A stretch of DNA of 64,000 nt, taken from contig DASQDI010000160.1 in the NCBI GenBank assembly GCA_035634255.1, positions 1-64,000 on the forward strand, written 5' to 3'. This stretch comes from DATLMR01 sp035634255 (GTDB taxonomy: Bacteria; Acidobacteriota; Blastocatellia; UBA7656). Numbering within the stretch: position 1 is the stretch's first letter; the number at the start of each line of letters is the position of its first letter. The translations under genes and the position numbers were made by a program. Positions 55,133 to 64,000 of this stretch are shown here, piece after piece. Under the pieces are notes generated by a model that saw only the letters and a program-made list of their open reading frames with translations, made no database searches and was not told the DNA's origin.

Positions 55133-55508
55133 GATTCAACTCCTGAATAAGGGACTGCCGCCCGAGTCGTCACGGGGTCGGCGGGGCTGCCTGCGGGGTA
55201 CCTGTCTGTTGGCAGAGATATTCTTGCCCTCAATTAGGATTAAGTCAAGTTTGAGATTGCTCAAGCCGCGAGCGCACGGGCCCCCGGCTTCGAATAACTT
55301 CTCAGACTCGATGCTCGCTCCGCGCGATTAGTTGCCTCGGGGGAGCTTGTGAGGGTGCTCTATCATCCCCGCCCGGAGGCCGCCTTCGCGCGCCTCCCTG
55401 CCGATGAAGGCGGGGCGGGTGATCGCCTTGCCTGATGGGTTGCCGGAAAATTACCGGGAGATTTACTCGCGGGTTTCTTTCAGCCTCTCGCGCCGCTTTG
55501 ACTCCCGC
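55133..55508. other. Intergenic spacer with GC-rich inverted repeats
   Basis: 376 bases between two minus-strand genes. It must hold the HEAT gene's promoter side. I find no gene. A nested inverted repeat lies at about 55362-55423: inner arms GGAGGC (55375-55380) and GCCTCC (55392-55397), outer arms imperfect, roughly ATCATCCCCGCC and GGCGGGGCGGGTGAT. It may act as a terminator for galE, whose stop is at 55509. Confidence 0.5.
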
Positions 55509-56540
55509 CTACGCGCTGTACCTGGCACCCCGCTTCCGGCCGTCCTCGGCCCACATCCCGTACTCTTCGTAGCCGCTCGGGTGCTCAAGCATCCAGTTCC
55601 AGGCCGAAGTGATGATGCCCCTCAGGTCCTGCATGGCCGGGGACCAGTTGAGGTCGCGTTTTATTTTGTCGCTGCTCGCGATGAGCACGGCCGGGTCGCC
55701 GGGCCGGCGGGGCCCGACCCGCACGGGGACCTCGGCCTCGGTAACCTCGCGCGCGGTCTCTATCACCTCGCGCACGGTGTAGCCTTCGCCGCCGCACCCG
55801 AGGTGATAAATCTCGCTCCGCTCGTCGAGTATGCCGAGCGCCAGAATGTGCGCGCGCGCGAGGTCTATGACGTGGATGTAATCGCGCACGCACGTGCCGT
55901 CGCGCGTCGGGTAGTCGTCGCCGTAGACTTCGATGAACTCCCTGCGGCCCGCGGCCACTTGCAGCATCAGGGGGATGAGGTGAGTCTCCGGCTCGTGCGT
56001 CTCCCCGTATTTCGCGCTCGCGCCCGCGGCGTTGAAATAGCGGAGGCTGCCGTAGTGAATGCCGTAGGCCTGATCATACCACTTCAACGCCCGCTCGAAT
56101 GCGAGCTTGGACTCGCCGTACGGGTTGGTCGGGTTGGTCGGGTCGGTCTCTTCGATGGGCTGCTTGAGCGGCTCGCCGTAGACGGCCGCAGTCGAGGAGA
56201 AGACTATGCGCTTGACGCCGCATTCGACCATCGCGTCGAGCAGGGAGAGCCCGGCCACGAAGTTGTTTCGGAAGTATTTCGAGGGGTTCAGCACCGACTC
56301 CCCGACCAGAGAGTCCGCCGCCATGTGGATGACGGCTTCGATGCCATAGCTGTTCAGAGTGTCGCGAAGGATCGAGCCTTCAGTCAGGTCCGCCTGAATG
56401 AAGGGAGCGCCTTCGACGACCGCGCCCAGGTGTCCTTTGTAAAGGTTATCGTAGACGACGACTTCGTGTCCGTCGCGCACTAACTCTTCGCTCACAACGC
56501 TGCCGATGTACCCGGCCCCTCCGGTAACCAGAACGCGCAT
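55509..56540 (-). CDS. galE: UDP-glucose 4-epimerase
   Basis: 343 residues, an extended short-chain dehydrogenase. It interconverts UDP-Glc and UDP-Gal. The NAD motif is GGAGYIGS, the catalytic region is FSSTAAVYG with the active YxxxK in NPYGESKLAFER, and SLRYFNAAGAS is the family segment. With glf further along on the same strand, it provides the UDP-Gal that Glf turns into UDP-Galf. Confidence 0.95.
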   Translation of the reverse strand: MRVLVTGGAGYIGSVVSEELVRDGHEVVVYDNLYKGHLGAVVEGAPFIQADLTEGSILRDTLNSYGIEAVIHMAADSLVGESVLNPSKYFRNNFVAGLSLLDAMVECGVKRIVFSSTAAVYGEPLKQPIEETDPTNPTNPYGESKLAFERALKWYDQAYGIHYGSLRYFNAAGASAKYGETHEPETHLIPLMLQVAAGRREFIEVYGDDYPTRDGTCVRDYIHVIDLARAHILALGILDERSEIYHLGCGGEGYTVREVIETAREVTEAEVPVRVGPRRPGDPAVLIASSDKIKRDLNWSPAMQDLRGIITSAWNWMLEHPSGYEEYGMWAEDGRKRGARYSA

Positions 56541-56793
56541 TCTTTCACCTCTTTGGTATTGCGTCCAATCGATTATTCTTCATTCAATATTCCATCAGGA
56601 GAGCAGGACGGAATAAGGAATATGAGTAGCACGGAAGGCGATCCAGCCGTCTTCGACGGGCAATCTTCGTTCCCCGCCCCGGAAGCTTTTAACCCCTTTA
56701 ATTCGTTCCCGCGTGCCAACTTAACTTACTTTCTCAGCCTTGTCGAGCGGGGAGGCGGCAAAACTGACACATGCAGGGGCATAATTTGCGGGC

Positions 56794-57981
56794 TCAGGAG
56801 GCTGAGCGTGACTTCCCGATCTCCCGAGTCTGCCGCCAGCCCGCGAGCTTCCACGCCCTGCCTCGGTGTTCGAGCCGCCTCTGGGCTTCGCCGAGTGATT
56901 CGAGCATGGGGATGTACGGCACCCGCTCGAGCTTGCCATTGACCGGGACGAGGTCCCAGAGCCCCATCCGCGTCCATTCTTCCTGCGCGTGCCATTCGGG
57001 CATGCCCAGGATCGGGTAGAGGCACGCCCCGCGAAGGGGCACCCCTTCGTCGAGCAGGGCCTCGGCTTCGAGCGCCAGCTCGCGCAGCCAGACCGGGCGC
57101 ATCTCCCCGATGTGGCTCGTCTCCGTTATGAGGATGTCCGAGCCGTAGCGTTCCCACACCGAGCGCACGAGCTTGCGCAGGGGCCAGCAGCGCGGGTCTT
57201 CCGGAGGCAGGGGCTCGCCCGAGCCGTTCGCCTCCCACTGGTTGGTCCAGTAATAGTTGAGCCCCACGATGTCGAGGTGCTTGGGGCTGCCCCCGAGCTC
57301 GGGCATAAGGCTGCCGCTCAGCATGTCCCAGCTTTCGAAGACGGTCACCCGGTTGAAATTATCGACGTGGCCTTGCAGGTCGGGCCTGTCGATGGGCGCG
57401 ACCATCCGGCAGAGCGGGTCGACGTTGACGATGCGCGCGCGGGGGCAGGCCGTGCGGATCGCGTCGATGCCCCGGATCGCCGCGCGCGCCAGGGCGACCT
57501 TCATCCTGTGCCCCTGCCCGTGAAGGTGGGGCGCGAAGAGGCCTACTTCGGCCGCGGCCCAGGCGAAGTAGGAGGGCTCGTTGATCGGCGTGAAGTAACA
57601 CTCTCCATCGCCGCCTTCGGATATGTAGCGGGCGACCGCGTAACAGTACTCGGCGAACCTCTCGGGGAACTCGTCGGAGAGCAGGTCTATGCCTTCGGGG
57701 TAGCCGAAGTGGAAAAGGTCGTAGATGATCTTTATCCCATGCTTCCGCCCGGCCTCGACGAACGGGCGCACGGTGGAGAAATCATACCGGCCGCCCTGGT
57801 CCACCAGGGGCCACCTTATCGCCTCGCGCGCGCCTAGTATCCCCGCCTGGCGCAGGAGCCCGTAATCTTCATCCGCCAGCCGGTCGTGCTGGGTCGCCGA
57901 CACCTGGTCGATGCGCTGGCGGTGAACGTTGTAGCCGGTGGCACATTCGAAACCGGCCAGAAAGAAACTATCGAACACCAT
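56794..57981 (-). CDS. GH1-like glycosidase-fold protein
   Basis: 395 residues, starting at ATG 57981 just after AGGAGGAC (a GTG as second codon is an alternative). The TIM barrel resembles GH1: the acid/base Glu in YFTPINEPSYFAW, a DIVGLNYYWTN segment, and the nucleophile Glu in ILITETSHIG, in which the usual TENG is TETS. No signal peptide is seen, so it is probably cytoplasmic. It lies within a galactofuranose glycan cluster and on the same strand as glf. It may cleave or transfer a sugar of that glycan; the reaction is unknown. Confidence 0.75.
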   Translation of the reverse strand: MVFDSFFLAGFECATGYNVHRQRIDQVSATQHDRLADEDYGLLRQAGILGAREAIRWPLVDQGGRYDFSTVRPFVEAGRKHGIKIIYDLFHFGYPEGIDLLSDEFPERFAEYCYAVARYISEGGDGECYFTPINEPSYFAWAAAEVGLFAPHLHGQGHRMKVALARAAIRGIDAIRTACPRARIVNVDPLCRMVAPIDRPDLQGHVDNFNRVTVFESWDMLSGSLMPELGGSPKHLDIVGLNYYWTNQWEANGSGEPLPPEDPRCWPLRKLVRSVWERYGSDILITETSHIGEMRPVWLRELALEAEALLDEGVPLRGACLYPILGMPEWHAQEEWTRMGLWDLVPVNGKLERVPYIPMLESLGEAQRRLEHRGRAWKLAGWRQTREIGKSRSAS

Positions 57982-58144
57982 GTCCTCCTAGATCCGGCCT
58001 TAACCTCTCTGGTGTCTGTACTGCCTGCCGGAGATTTTTCGGGTTCCCTTTCAGGCTGCGTAGAGCAGGCGAACCCTTTGGCGGGATTGCTCCTTGGGTA
58101 GGAGAAGTTTGATTGTCGAAACAGGTCAGCATGGAGAAACTGTT

Positions 58145-58180
58145 CGGCCGCGCGGGCACCGGGCGCGGCCCGCGCGGCCG
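58145..58180 (-). terminator. Very stable hairpin just downstream of glf
   Basis: A perfect 13-bp, all-GC stem (58145-58157 with 58168-58180) and a 10-base loop, 9 bases after the glf stop. It separates glf from the GH1-like gene 164 bases on and could act as a terminator or attenuator. Confidence 0.6.
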
Positions 58181-58188
58181 AGTCGTCG

Positions 58189-59355
<1,167 letters not shown>

Positions 59356-59394
59356 TCAGCTATTCCCCTTTCCCTCTTGGACGTTAAAGCTCTT

Positions 59395-60675
59395 TCAGTC
59401 GCCCGTGGCGGAGCTGTTTGGTAATTCCTGCGCGCGCTGCTGCCTGACCGCCGACACGTTGACCGACGCGGTCATGGACCGGACCTGGCGGGCGTTGATG
59501 GCCGACTCTATCGTCTCCATCATCCGCATCCATGTCTGGTCCCAGGAAGTGTGCGCCAGGAAAGAGTCCACCTCCAGGAGCCACGAGTCGCGGCCCTCTC
59601 GCTCGTCGAGCGCCGCCTCGGCCGCCGCGACGAACTCCTCGACCGTGTCGGCTATCCGCACGAGGTTCATCTCGCCGTAAGGGCGGACGACATCCTGTAT
59701 GGAGGTCGACACGACGGGCTTCCCGGCCGCAAGGTATTCGGGCGTCTTGGTCGGGCTGATGAACCTGGTCGACTCGTTGCGCGCGAACGGGAGCAAGGCC
59801 ACGTCCCATCCGGCGAGGTAAGCGGGCAGCTCCTCGTAGTCCTTGCGGCCGAGGTAGTGGATGTTCGGCAGTCGGGGGAGGTCCTCGGGGTCGATCTTGA
59901 CCACGGGGCCGATCATGACGAAGTGCCAGTCGGGGCGGGCGAGGGCCGCGCCCCTGAGCAGGTCGATGTCGAAGCGCTCGTCGAGCACCCCGAAGAACCC
60001 GAGCCTCGGGTGCGGGATGTCCGCCTGGTCCTCGGGGTCTTTCGAGAGCGTGCGCGCCTGCGCGAAGTGCGAGGCGTCGATGCTCGAAGGGAACGCATGT
60101 ATGTTCGGGTGCTGGTCGCGCTTGGCCTCGTACAGGCTCTGCCCGCCCGTGAAGACCACGTCCGATATTTTGAGCAGGTCGGCCTCGCGCTCGCGGAGCA
60201 CGGGCGGCGCTCCCTTGAAGGCCGACAGCTCGTCCATGCAGTCGTAAATGACCCCGAGCGGGTTCAGGTGCCTGGTGAAGTCCAGGGCCATCGGCGTGTA
60301 GTACCAGAGCAGGTAGTCGCGAATCTTACACTTCTTGAATAGCTCGTCGATCAGATCCTTCTGGGCCGCCTGAGCCTCGGACTCGCTCATCCCTTCGGGC
60401 AGGTGTGGCACGACGACGCACACGCCCGTGTCGCGGAGGCTCACGTCCAGGTGCGGCGTCTCGCCCGGCGCGAAGATGGGCTCCTCGATGAAGAAGACCC
60501 GCCGCTCGTGCGCGCACCTGTTGAGCAGGTGTTGAGGCCTCTGAAATACGAAATCCCACCGCAGGTGCGACAGGCAGATCAGGTCCGGCGCGTTGTCAAA
60601 TGAGTCTTCCGGAGCTTCATAATTATTTTCGCCGTTCTCCCCATAATCTAAATTCAATTTTTTATTATCTTTCAT
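59395..60675 (-). CDS. Glycosyltransferase (GT-B, family 1/4-like)
   Basis: 426 residues. An unusual acidic, Asn-rich N-terminus (about 1-28) precedes the segment LICLSHLRWDFVFQRPQHLL, a feature seen in glycosyltransferases next to glf in other bacteria (from memory). The second half has GFFGVLDERFDIDLL, HYLGRKDYEELPAYLAGWDVALLPF and PTKTPEYLAAGKPVVS, the usual nucleotide-sugar side of a GT-B fold. The last 40 residues look disordered. It heads the operon with glf and is a likely galactofuranosyl- or related transferase. Confidence 0.87.
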   Translation of the reverse strand: MKDNKKLNLDYGENGENNYEAPEDSFDNAPDLICLSHLRWDFVFQRPQHLLNRCAHERRVFFIEEPIFAPGETPHLDVSLRDTGVCVVVPHLPEGMSESEAQAAQKDLIDELFKKCKIRDYLLWYYTPMALDFTRHLNPLGVIYDCMDELSAFKGAPPVLREREADLLKISDVVFTGGQSLYEAKRDQHPNIHAFPSSIDASHFAQARTLSKDPEDQADIPHPRLGFFGVLDERFDIDLLRGAALARPDWHFVMIGPVVKIDPEDLPRLPNIHYLGRKDYEELPAYLAGWDVALLPFARNESTRFISPTKTPEYLAAGKPVVSTSIQDVVRPYGEMNLVRIADTVEEFVAAAEAALDEREGRDSWLLEVDSFLAHTSWDQTWMRMMETIESAINARQVRSMTASVNVSAVRQQRAQELPNSSATGD

Positions 60676-60899
60676 ATTTCTCCTTTAAACTCCGGCACTT
60701 CCTCCGGGCGCAGCATTAAACGCGGTCCCGTCATAGCGGAGGTAAAAGACTACATCCGCTTACAGTCTCTCCGAGTCGGCGTGCGTTACCACCCTCTCGG
60801 GTTTCCAGGAATCCGTAAGTCGGTTGAACCGTACCCTTGGCTCTCTGGACCCGACGCTCCACTCAAGGGCCTGAGCGAACGTCCCGCTTATAAAGGTAC
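60676..60899 (-). promoter_or_regulatory. Probable structured 5' leader of the glycosyltransferase-glf operon
   Basis: On the minus strand, about 210 bases before the glycosyltransferase start can fold into several helices. One is an ACCC-GAGA-GGGT hairpin at 60802-60791 (GNRA-like loop). Two can exclude each other around CAAGGG (60864-60869): pairing with CCCTTG (60834-60839), or the CTCA...TGAG hairpin (60862-60875). The last is AGCGGA/TCCGCT at 60735-60760. A TATAAG on the minus strand near 60890 could be the -10. I cannot match it to a known riboswitch class. Confidence 0.4.
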
Positions 60900-61269
60900 T
60901 TCTACGCACAGGAGTAAGTGCAAAATGCGTGCCTTGATTTTCTGCCCTTAAACCCTTTGATTTCTATTAGATTAATCTGGAAATGGGAAACTCGCGCGCC
61001 TTTTTGGTAAGACAATGAGTCATCTTCGTACTCGGTTTCGATACAAAGGCTTTGAATGGATGCTTTGACCCGAGGGCGTGCGACAAAAGAGCGCCCGCCG
61101 GACAATCATACGACTCGCGGCATTTAATCTTACTTATCGCCTCGTTACGGCCTCGGTGATTTTCGGGGGGTGTGTAGGAATGTTTACGACAATTTCAACG
61201 CTGGCGCATAATTAACCGCGCCGGCCGATTATGCAAGCATCTGCTATAGCGAGCGGGGCCGTTCCGGGG
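60900..61269. other. Remaining intergenic spacer, low GC, no gene seen
   Basis: About 370 bases with lower GC than the coding flanks. A 67-codon frame on the minus strand (60902-61105) has no ribosome site and no protein-like pattern, so I leave it out. The stretch presumably holds the promoter for the 59395-60675 gene and the tail of the 61270 gene. Confidence 0.4.
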
Positions 61270-62568
61270 TTATGACCGCGCGCCCTCAAGCTCTTCGGCC
61301 TCCCGTTCGGCGGGCGTGAACGTCCCGATCCTGTCCCCCGCGTGCGCGATGTAGTCACGCATTTGATCCACGAGGGGACTGGCCTTCCACCTGTTCGGGC
61401 CGTCCCAGTGCCCGAGCTTGTAGAGGCCGAGTTCGATCCGGTAGTCGTCGACGGGGCCGCGCCCGTACCTGTAGCGCCAGTCGATCATCGTGAAGAGGGG
61501 GAACCACGTGTAGCCGACCACCGGCACGCCCTTGCCGCGCAGTTGCCTGACCGAAGCGACCGAGGTTTCGAGCCAGTGCGAGCGCACCTGATCGCTGCCG
61601 TGCGCGCTGGTCTCCGTGATCATGATCGGAACCTTGTACCTGTTGTAGTGGTCTGCGATGAGGTTGGAAAACCCCTTGCCGTCGTGCTCGACCGCCCGGT
61701 ACGCGAGCCTGCCCCTGCGGTCTATGTGAAGCTCCTGCGTGGACCACTGCGGGTAGAAGTTCAGGCCGAGGACATCGAGGCCGATGGCGCGGGAGGCGAG
61801 CCAGGAGAGGTCGTCCACGTTCGCCCCGTTGCGCACGAGCCACGGGAAGAGCGGGTGCTCGTGGTTCACCCTGCCCGTGATCAGGTCGTAGCAGATGTAG
61901 CCGCGCCTCTGCTCTTCGGACGCCAGGGCTTCGAGGTCGGACCTCGCGGCCCGGCTGAGGCCGGCCGCCTCGACGTGCACCATTATCGCCTCGGGCTGAA
62001 CCTCTTTGATCGCTTCGACCGTGGTGATTATGCCCTTGGCGAGCTGAATCATGACGCGGATGTAGCCGCTGTCCCCGCGGAGGTAGGGGGGCCAGAGGCC
62101 GCGCTTGCCGCACATCAGCGCGGTGACTATCGGCTCGTTGAGCGGCGTGTACCAGCTCACGAGGTGTTTGTACCTCTCGACGAAGGTGGCCGCGTAGGTC
62201 GCGACGGCGGTCGGGTATTCGACGCTCGCGAACTCCCTGCGCAGCCAGAACGGGCAGCCATAATGCATCAGGTCGATTATGGGCGTGATGCCCAGCTCTT
62301 CGACCATGTAAGGTATAACCTGATCTATCCAGCTCCAGTCGAATTCGTTGGGGTATGGCTGGACGCGGTACCAGGGGACGCCCCACCGCAATGCCTTCAC
62401 GCCCAGGTCGCGCGCGAGCGCGATGTCTTCGCGCCAGTGGAGGTAGTGTCCCATCAACTCGTACTCATCCAGGGAGCGATGCCCCGGCCTGGTCTGCGGG
62501 ACGAACGTGTCCTCAATTCCGGCCGCCCAGATGAACTCAGAAGGTTCTGTGCTTATCTTCATGCTCAC
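61270..62568 (-). CDS. GH1-like glycosidase-fold protein, second paralog
   Basis: 432 residues, no signal peptide. The barrel of GH1 type is clear: LGVKALRWGVPWYRVQP, the acid/base Glu in WYTPLNEPIVTAL, GLDVLGLNFYPQW, and the likely nucleophile Glu in IMITETSAHG, again TETS in place of the classic TENG. It shares these changes with the protein at 56794-57981, so they form one diverged subgroup. It lies 33 bases after the GH43-like gene on the same strand, probably in one transcript. The substrate is unknown. Confidence 0.78.
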   Translation of the reverse strand: MSMKISTEPSEFIWAAGIEDTFVPQTRPGHRSLDEYELMGHYLHWREDIALARDLGVKALRWGVPWYRVQPYPNEFDWSWIDQVIPYMVEELGITPIIDLMHYGCPFWLRREFASVEYPTAVATYAATFVERYKHLVSWYTPLNEPIVTALMCGKRGLWPPYLRGDSGYIRVMIQLAKGIITTVEAIKEVQPEAIMVHVEAAGLSRAARSDLEALASEEQRRGYICYDLITGRVNHEHPLFPWLVRNGANVDDLSWLASRAIGLDVLGLNFYPQWSTQELHIDRRGRLAYRAVEHDGKGFSNLIADHYNRYKVPIMITETSAHGSDQVRSHWLETSVASVRQLRGKGVPVVGYTWFPLFTMIDWRYRYGRGPVDDYRIELGLYKLGHWDGPNRWKASPLVDQMRDYIAHAGDRIGTFTPAEREAEELEGARS

Positions 62569-62601
62569 TCTATCCGATTATAAAGATGCGGGGGGGATTG
62601 T

Positions 62602-64000
62602 CTACGCATTTCTTCCGGTAGCCGTGACCCTCACCATCTCGAACGAAGCGGCGGCCCTGCGGGTGTAAAGCCCGACGCGCGCGGGGCCAAGCCCGACCTC
62701 CGCCTCGCCCAGAGTCTCGGCCTCCCACTGAAACAGGAGCCGCGCGCCCTCTTTGCGGAATCGAAACTGCTGATGCCTGAAAGGGTCGAAGCTCGGGGGC
62801 AGAGGAAAAACGACGCTCGTCAAATCGCCTTCGACTCTGACGGACCAGCCGTCGCCTTCGCGGCTCACGACGAGGAGGGGGCCGCGCCCTTCGCGATCAA
62901 GCGCGGGGTAAAATCCGTAACCGCTCTCGGCGGAGGCCGCTTTGTCGAGCCGCGCATTCACGACCATCTCGTAGGAGTCGAACGGGGGGCCTTTATCGAT
63001 CATCGCGTCTTCGCCCTCTTCATCCGGTTGCGCGAGGTGTCCTTCCCCGACCTTCCAGTCCCCCCTGACCGCGCGCCAGCCCGACCTCTCGGGGTCGCCC
63101 GGCTGGTCCACGAAGAGGTCCTCCCACCCGCCCGTGAGCGCGAACCCCGAATAGGCCGCCCCCAGCCTTTCGGTCACCAGCGCGAGGGCGTTCGCTTCGC
63201 CTTCGAACCGGCCCCCGCAAAGCGGCCGTCCGTCCAGCCACAGGCGCGCGAAGGAGCCGTCTACCTCGGCCCGGAACAGGTGATAGGCGGTCGCCTGAAA
63301 AGGCGGCGCGACTTCGAAGGACTCTTCGCGCCCTCCGATGGCGCACGAGATGGGCTTCGCGCCCTCCGCAAGCTCGACGCGGAAGCGGACCGCTTCGCCT
63401 TCATCCCCCGATATGCTGACGCCGTAAGAGCCGGGGCTTTCCGCTTCGAGCGCCCGCAGGCTCACCTCCACCGCGAAGGACGGGGTGAGAGTGGAGAGCC
63501 GCGCGACGGCCCGCGACGCGAGCGATTCCTGCGCGAGCTCCTGATCGCCCGTCACCCACTTGCCGCCCTCGTACTTCCATTGAAAACGGCTCCCGTGGCC
63601 GCTTTGAGCGGGGGGCCTCCCCTCAAAGAAGTCCGCGAACGTGGGGAGGTTCGGGGCAGGCTGAGAGGTCGTGGACGGGCCGAGCACGGTCATCTGCTCG
63701 CCCACCCAGTCCTGCCGGTCGATGGCGAGCACGCGGGCGCTCCCGTCGCCGGACCAGCGGTGATAGACGCAAAAGAGCTGCCGGTTGTCCGGCCCGCGCG
63801 CGACGGAGTTATGGCCCGGCCCGGTGACGAGCCCCGGTATCGTGCGCAGGATCGGAAGCACCTTCTCGCCGTCCGCCACCTGCGCCCACTCTTCAGAGTT
63901 TCCGACGTCGCGGGTTATGGCATAGCTGACCCCGTAGGTCACGTTCTTCCAGTTGCCTCCGCTGAACATCTGGTAGTAGGCCCCCTTGCGCTTGAGCACG
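62602..64000 (-). CDS. GH43-like glycosidase, 5'-truncated by window edge
   Basis: 466 codons are visible; the start lies beyond the right edge. The first 110 residues (KRKGAYYQMFSGGNW, SVARGPDNRQLFCVYHRW) are the C-terminal blades of a five-bladed GH43-type propeller. Two concanavalin-like beta-sandwich domains follow (about 125-300 and 300-465). GH43 enzymes usually act on arabinofuranosides, xylosides or galactosides. With glf nearby, a furanosidase is a reasonable guess. Whether it is exported cannot be seen. Confidence 0.8.
   Translation of the reverse strand, partial: VLKRKGAYYQMFSGGNWKNVTYGVSYAITRDVGNSEEWAQVADGEKVLPILRTIPGLVTGPGHNSVARGPDNRQLFCVYHRWSGDGSARVLAIDRQDWVGEQMTVLGPSTTSQPAPNLPTFADFFEGRPPAQSGHGSRFQWKYEGGKWVTGDQELAQESLASRAVARLSTLTPSFAVEVSLRALEAESPGSYGVSISGDEGEAVRFRVELAEGAKPISCAIGGREESFEVAPPFQATAYHLFRAEVDGSFARLWLDGRPLCGGRFEGEANALALVTERLGAAYSGFALTGGWEDLFVDQPGDPERSGWRAVRGDWKVGEGHLAQPDEEGEDAMIDKGPPFDSYEMVVNARLDKAASAESGYGFYPALDREGRGPLLVVSREGDGWSVRVEGDLTSVVFPLPPSFDPFRHQQFRFRKEGARLLFQWEAETLGEAEVGLGPARVGLYTRRAAASFEMVRVTATGRNA

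Noticed and set aside
56553..56942. Plus-strand frame upstream of galE
   Set aside because: It runs into the 3' part of the GH1-like gene on the other strand, and its latter half is a typical shadow.
60676..60899. Assignment of the leader as a GEMM (c-di-GMP) or ydaO (c-di-AMP) riboswitch
   Set aside because: Only fragments resemble the consensus (for instance GCCAAGGG and GACTGTAAGCGG-like words); key conserved positions do not line up by eye.
60902..61105. Small minus-strand frame in the spacer before the glycosyltransferase
   Set aside because: No ribosome site, atypical composition and no recognisable pattern.

Overview
The window is a high-GC, Gram-negative chromosomal segment. It looks like an Acidobacteriota genome, most plausibly of the Blastocatellia type. 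The support is a TonB-dependent receptor with an N-terminal carboxypeptidase-regulatory-like domain, many exported M28/M20/M48 peptidases, a tandem array of cytochrome c / copper-monooxygenase hybrids, treY/treZ trehalose synthesis, and a large share of exported proteins of unknown function. This placement comes from gene content only. I see no rRNA, tRNA, CRISPR array, prophage or insertion sequence.

Layout. (1) 1-4564: four tandem + strand genes for exported proteins joining a mono-heme cytochrome c domain to a copper type II monooxygenase-like domain; the last copy has lost most of its copper ligands. (2) 4569-17357: housekeeping genes, mostly on the minus strand: a YkgJ-type cysteine-cluster protein, pyruvate phosphate dikinase, a thioredoxin-like exported protein, an M48 protease, an ABC-2 exporter pair, an FKBP isomerase, a TerC-like membrane protein, and 6-phosphogluconolactonase with 6-phosphogluconate dehydrogenase. 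(3) 17501-28948: alpha-glucan and trehalose metabolism: malQ and a tightly overlapping treZ - GH57 - treY operon. These are separated by a lower-GC accessory patch (19177-20539) that contains a decayed nucleotidyltransferase/HEPN gene. (4) 28949-37668: two look-alike long hairpins in a divergent spacer, then a cupin, a DUF427 protein, a class V aminotransferase, exported unknowns including a cysteine-rich small protein, a dienelactone hydrolase, an M28 peptidase and ilvE.

(5) 37820-42847: a pterin/7-deazaguanine-flavoured patch. It holds a GT4 glycosyltransferase, a PTPS/QueD-like protein lacking the catalytic Cys, a low-GC DUF4145 protein, a RibD-like protein whose deaminase domain has lost its zinc and catalytic residues, and a normal queD-queE pair. 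(6) 43014-55132: an exported phosphodiesterase, fabI, exported peptidases, a TonB receptor and a HEAT-repeat protein. (7) 55509-64000: a cell-surface glycan cluster with galE, glf (UDP-galactofuranose supply), a glycosyltransferase, two GH1-like proteins and a partial GH43-like protein. A probable structured 5' leader precedes the glycosyltransferase-glf operon.

Functionally, malQ, the GH57 protein, treZ and treY form a route that reshapes maltodextrin/glycogen and turns it into trehalose. PpdK and the Pgl/Gnd pair sit in central carbon metabolism. GalE and Glf make UDP-Gal and then UDP-Galf for the neighbouring glycosyltransferase. The least expected items are the copper-ligand decay, the twin hairpins sharing an 8-nt loop, the dead RibD deaminase domain beside Cys-less and Cys-containing QueD paralogs, the HEPN pseudogene, and a two-copy intergenic repeat.
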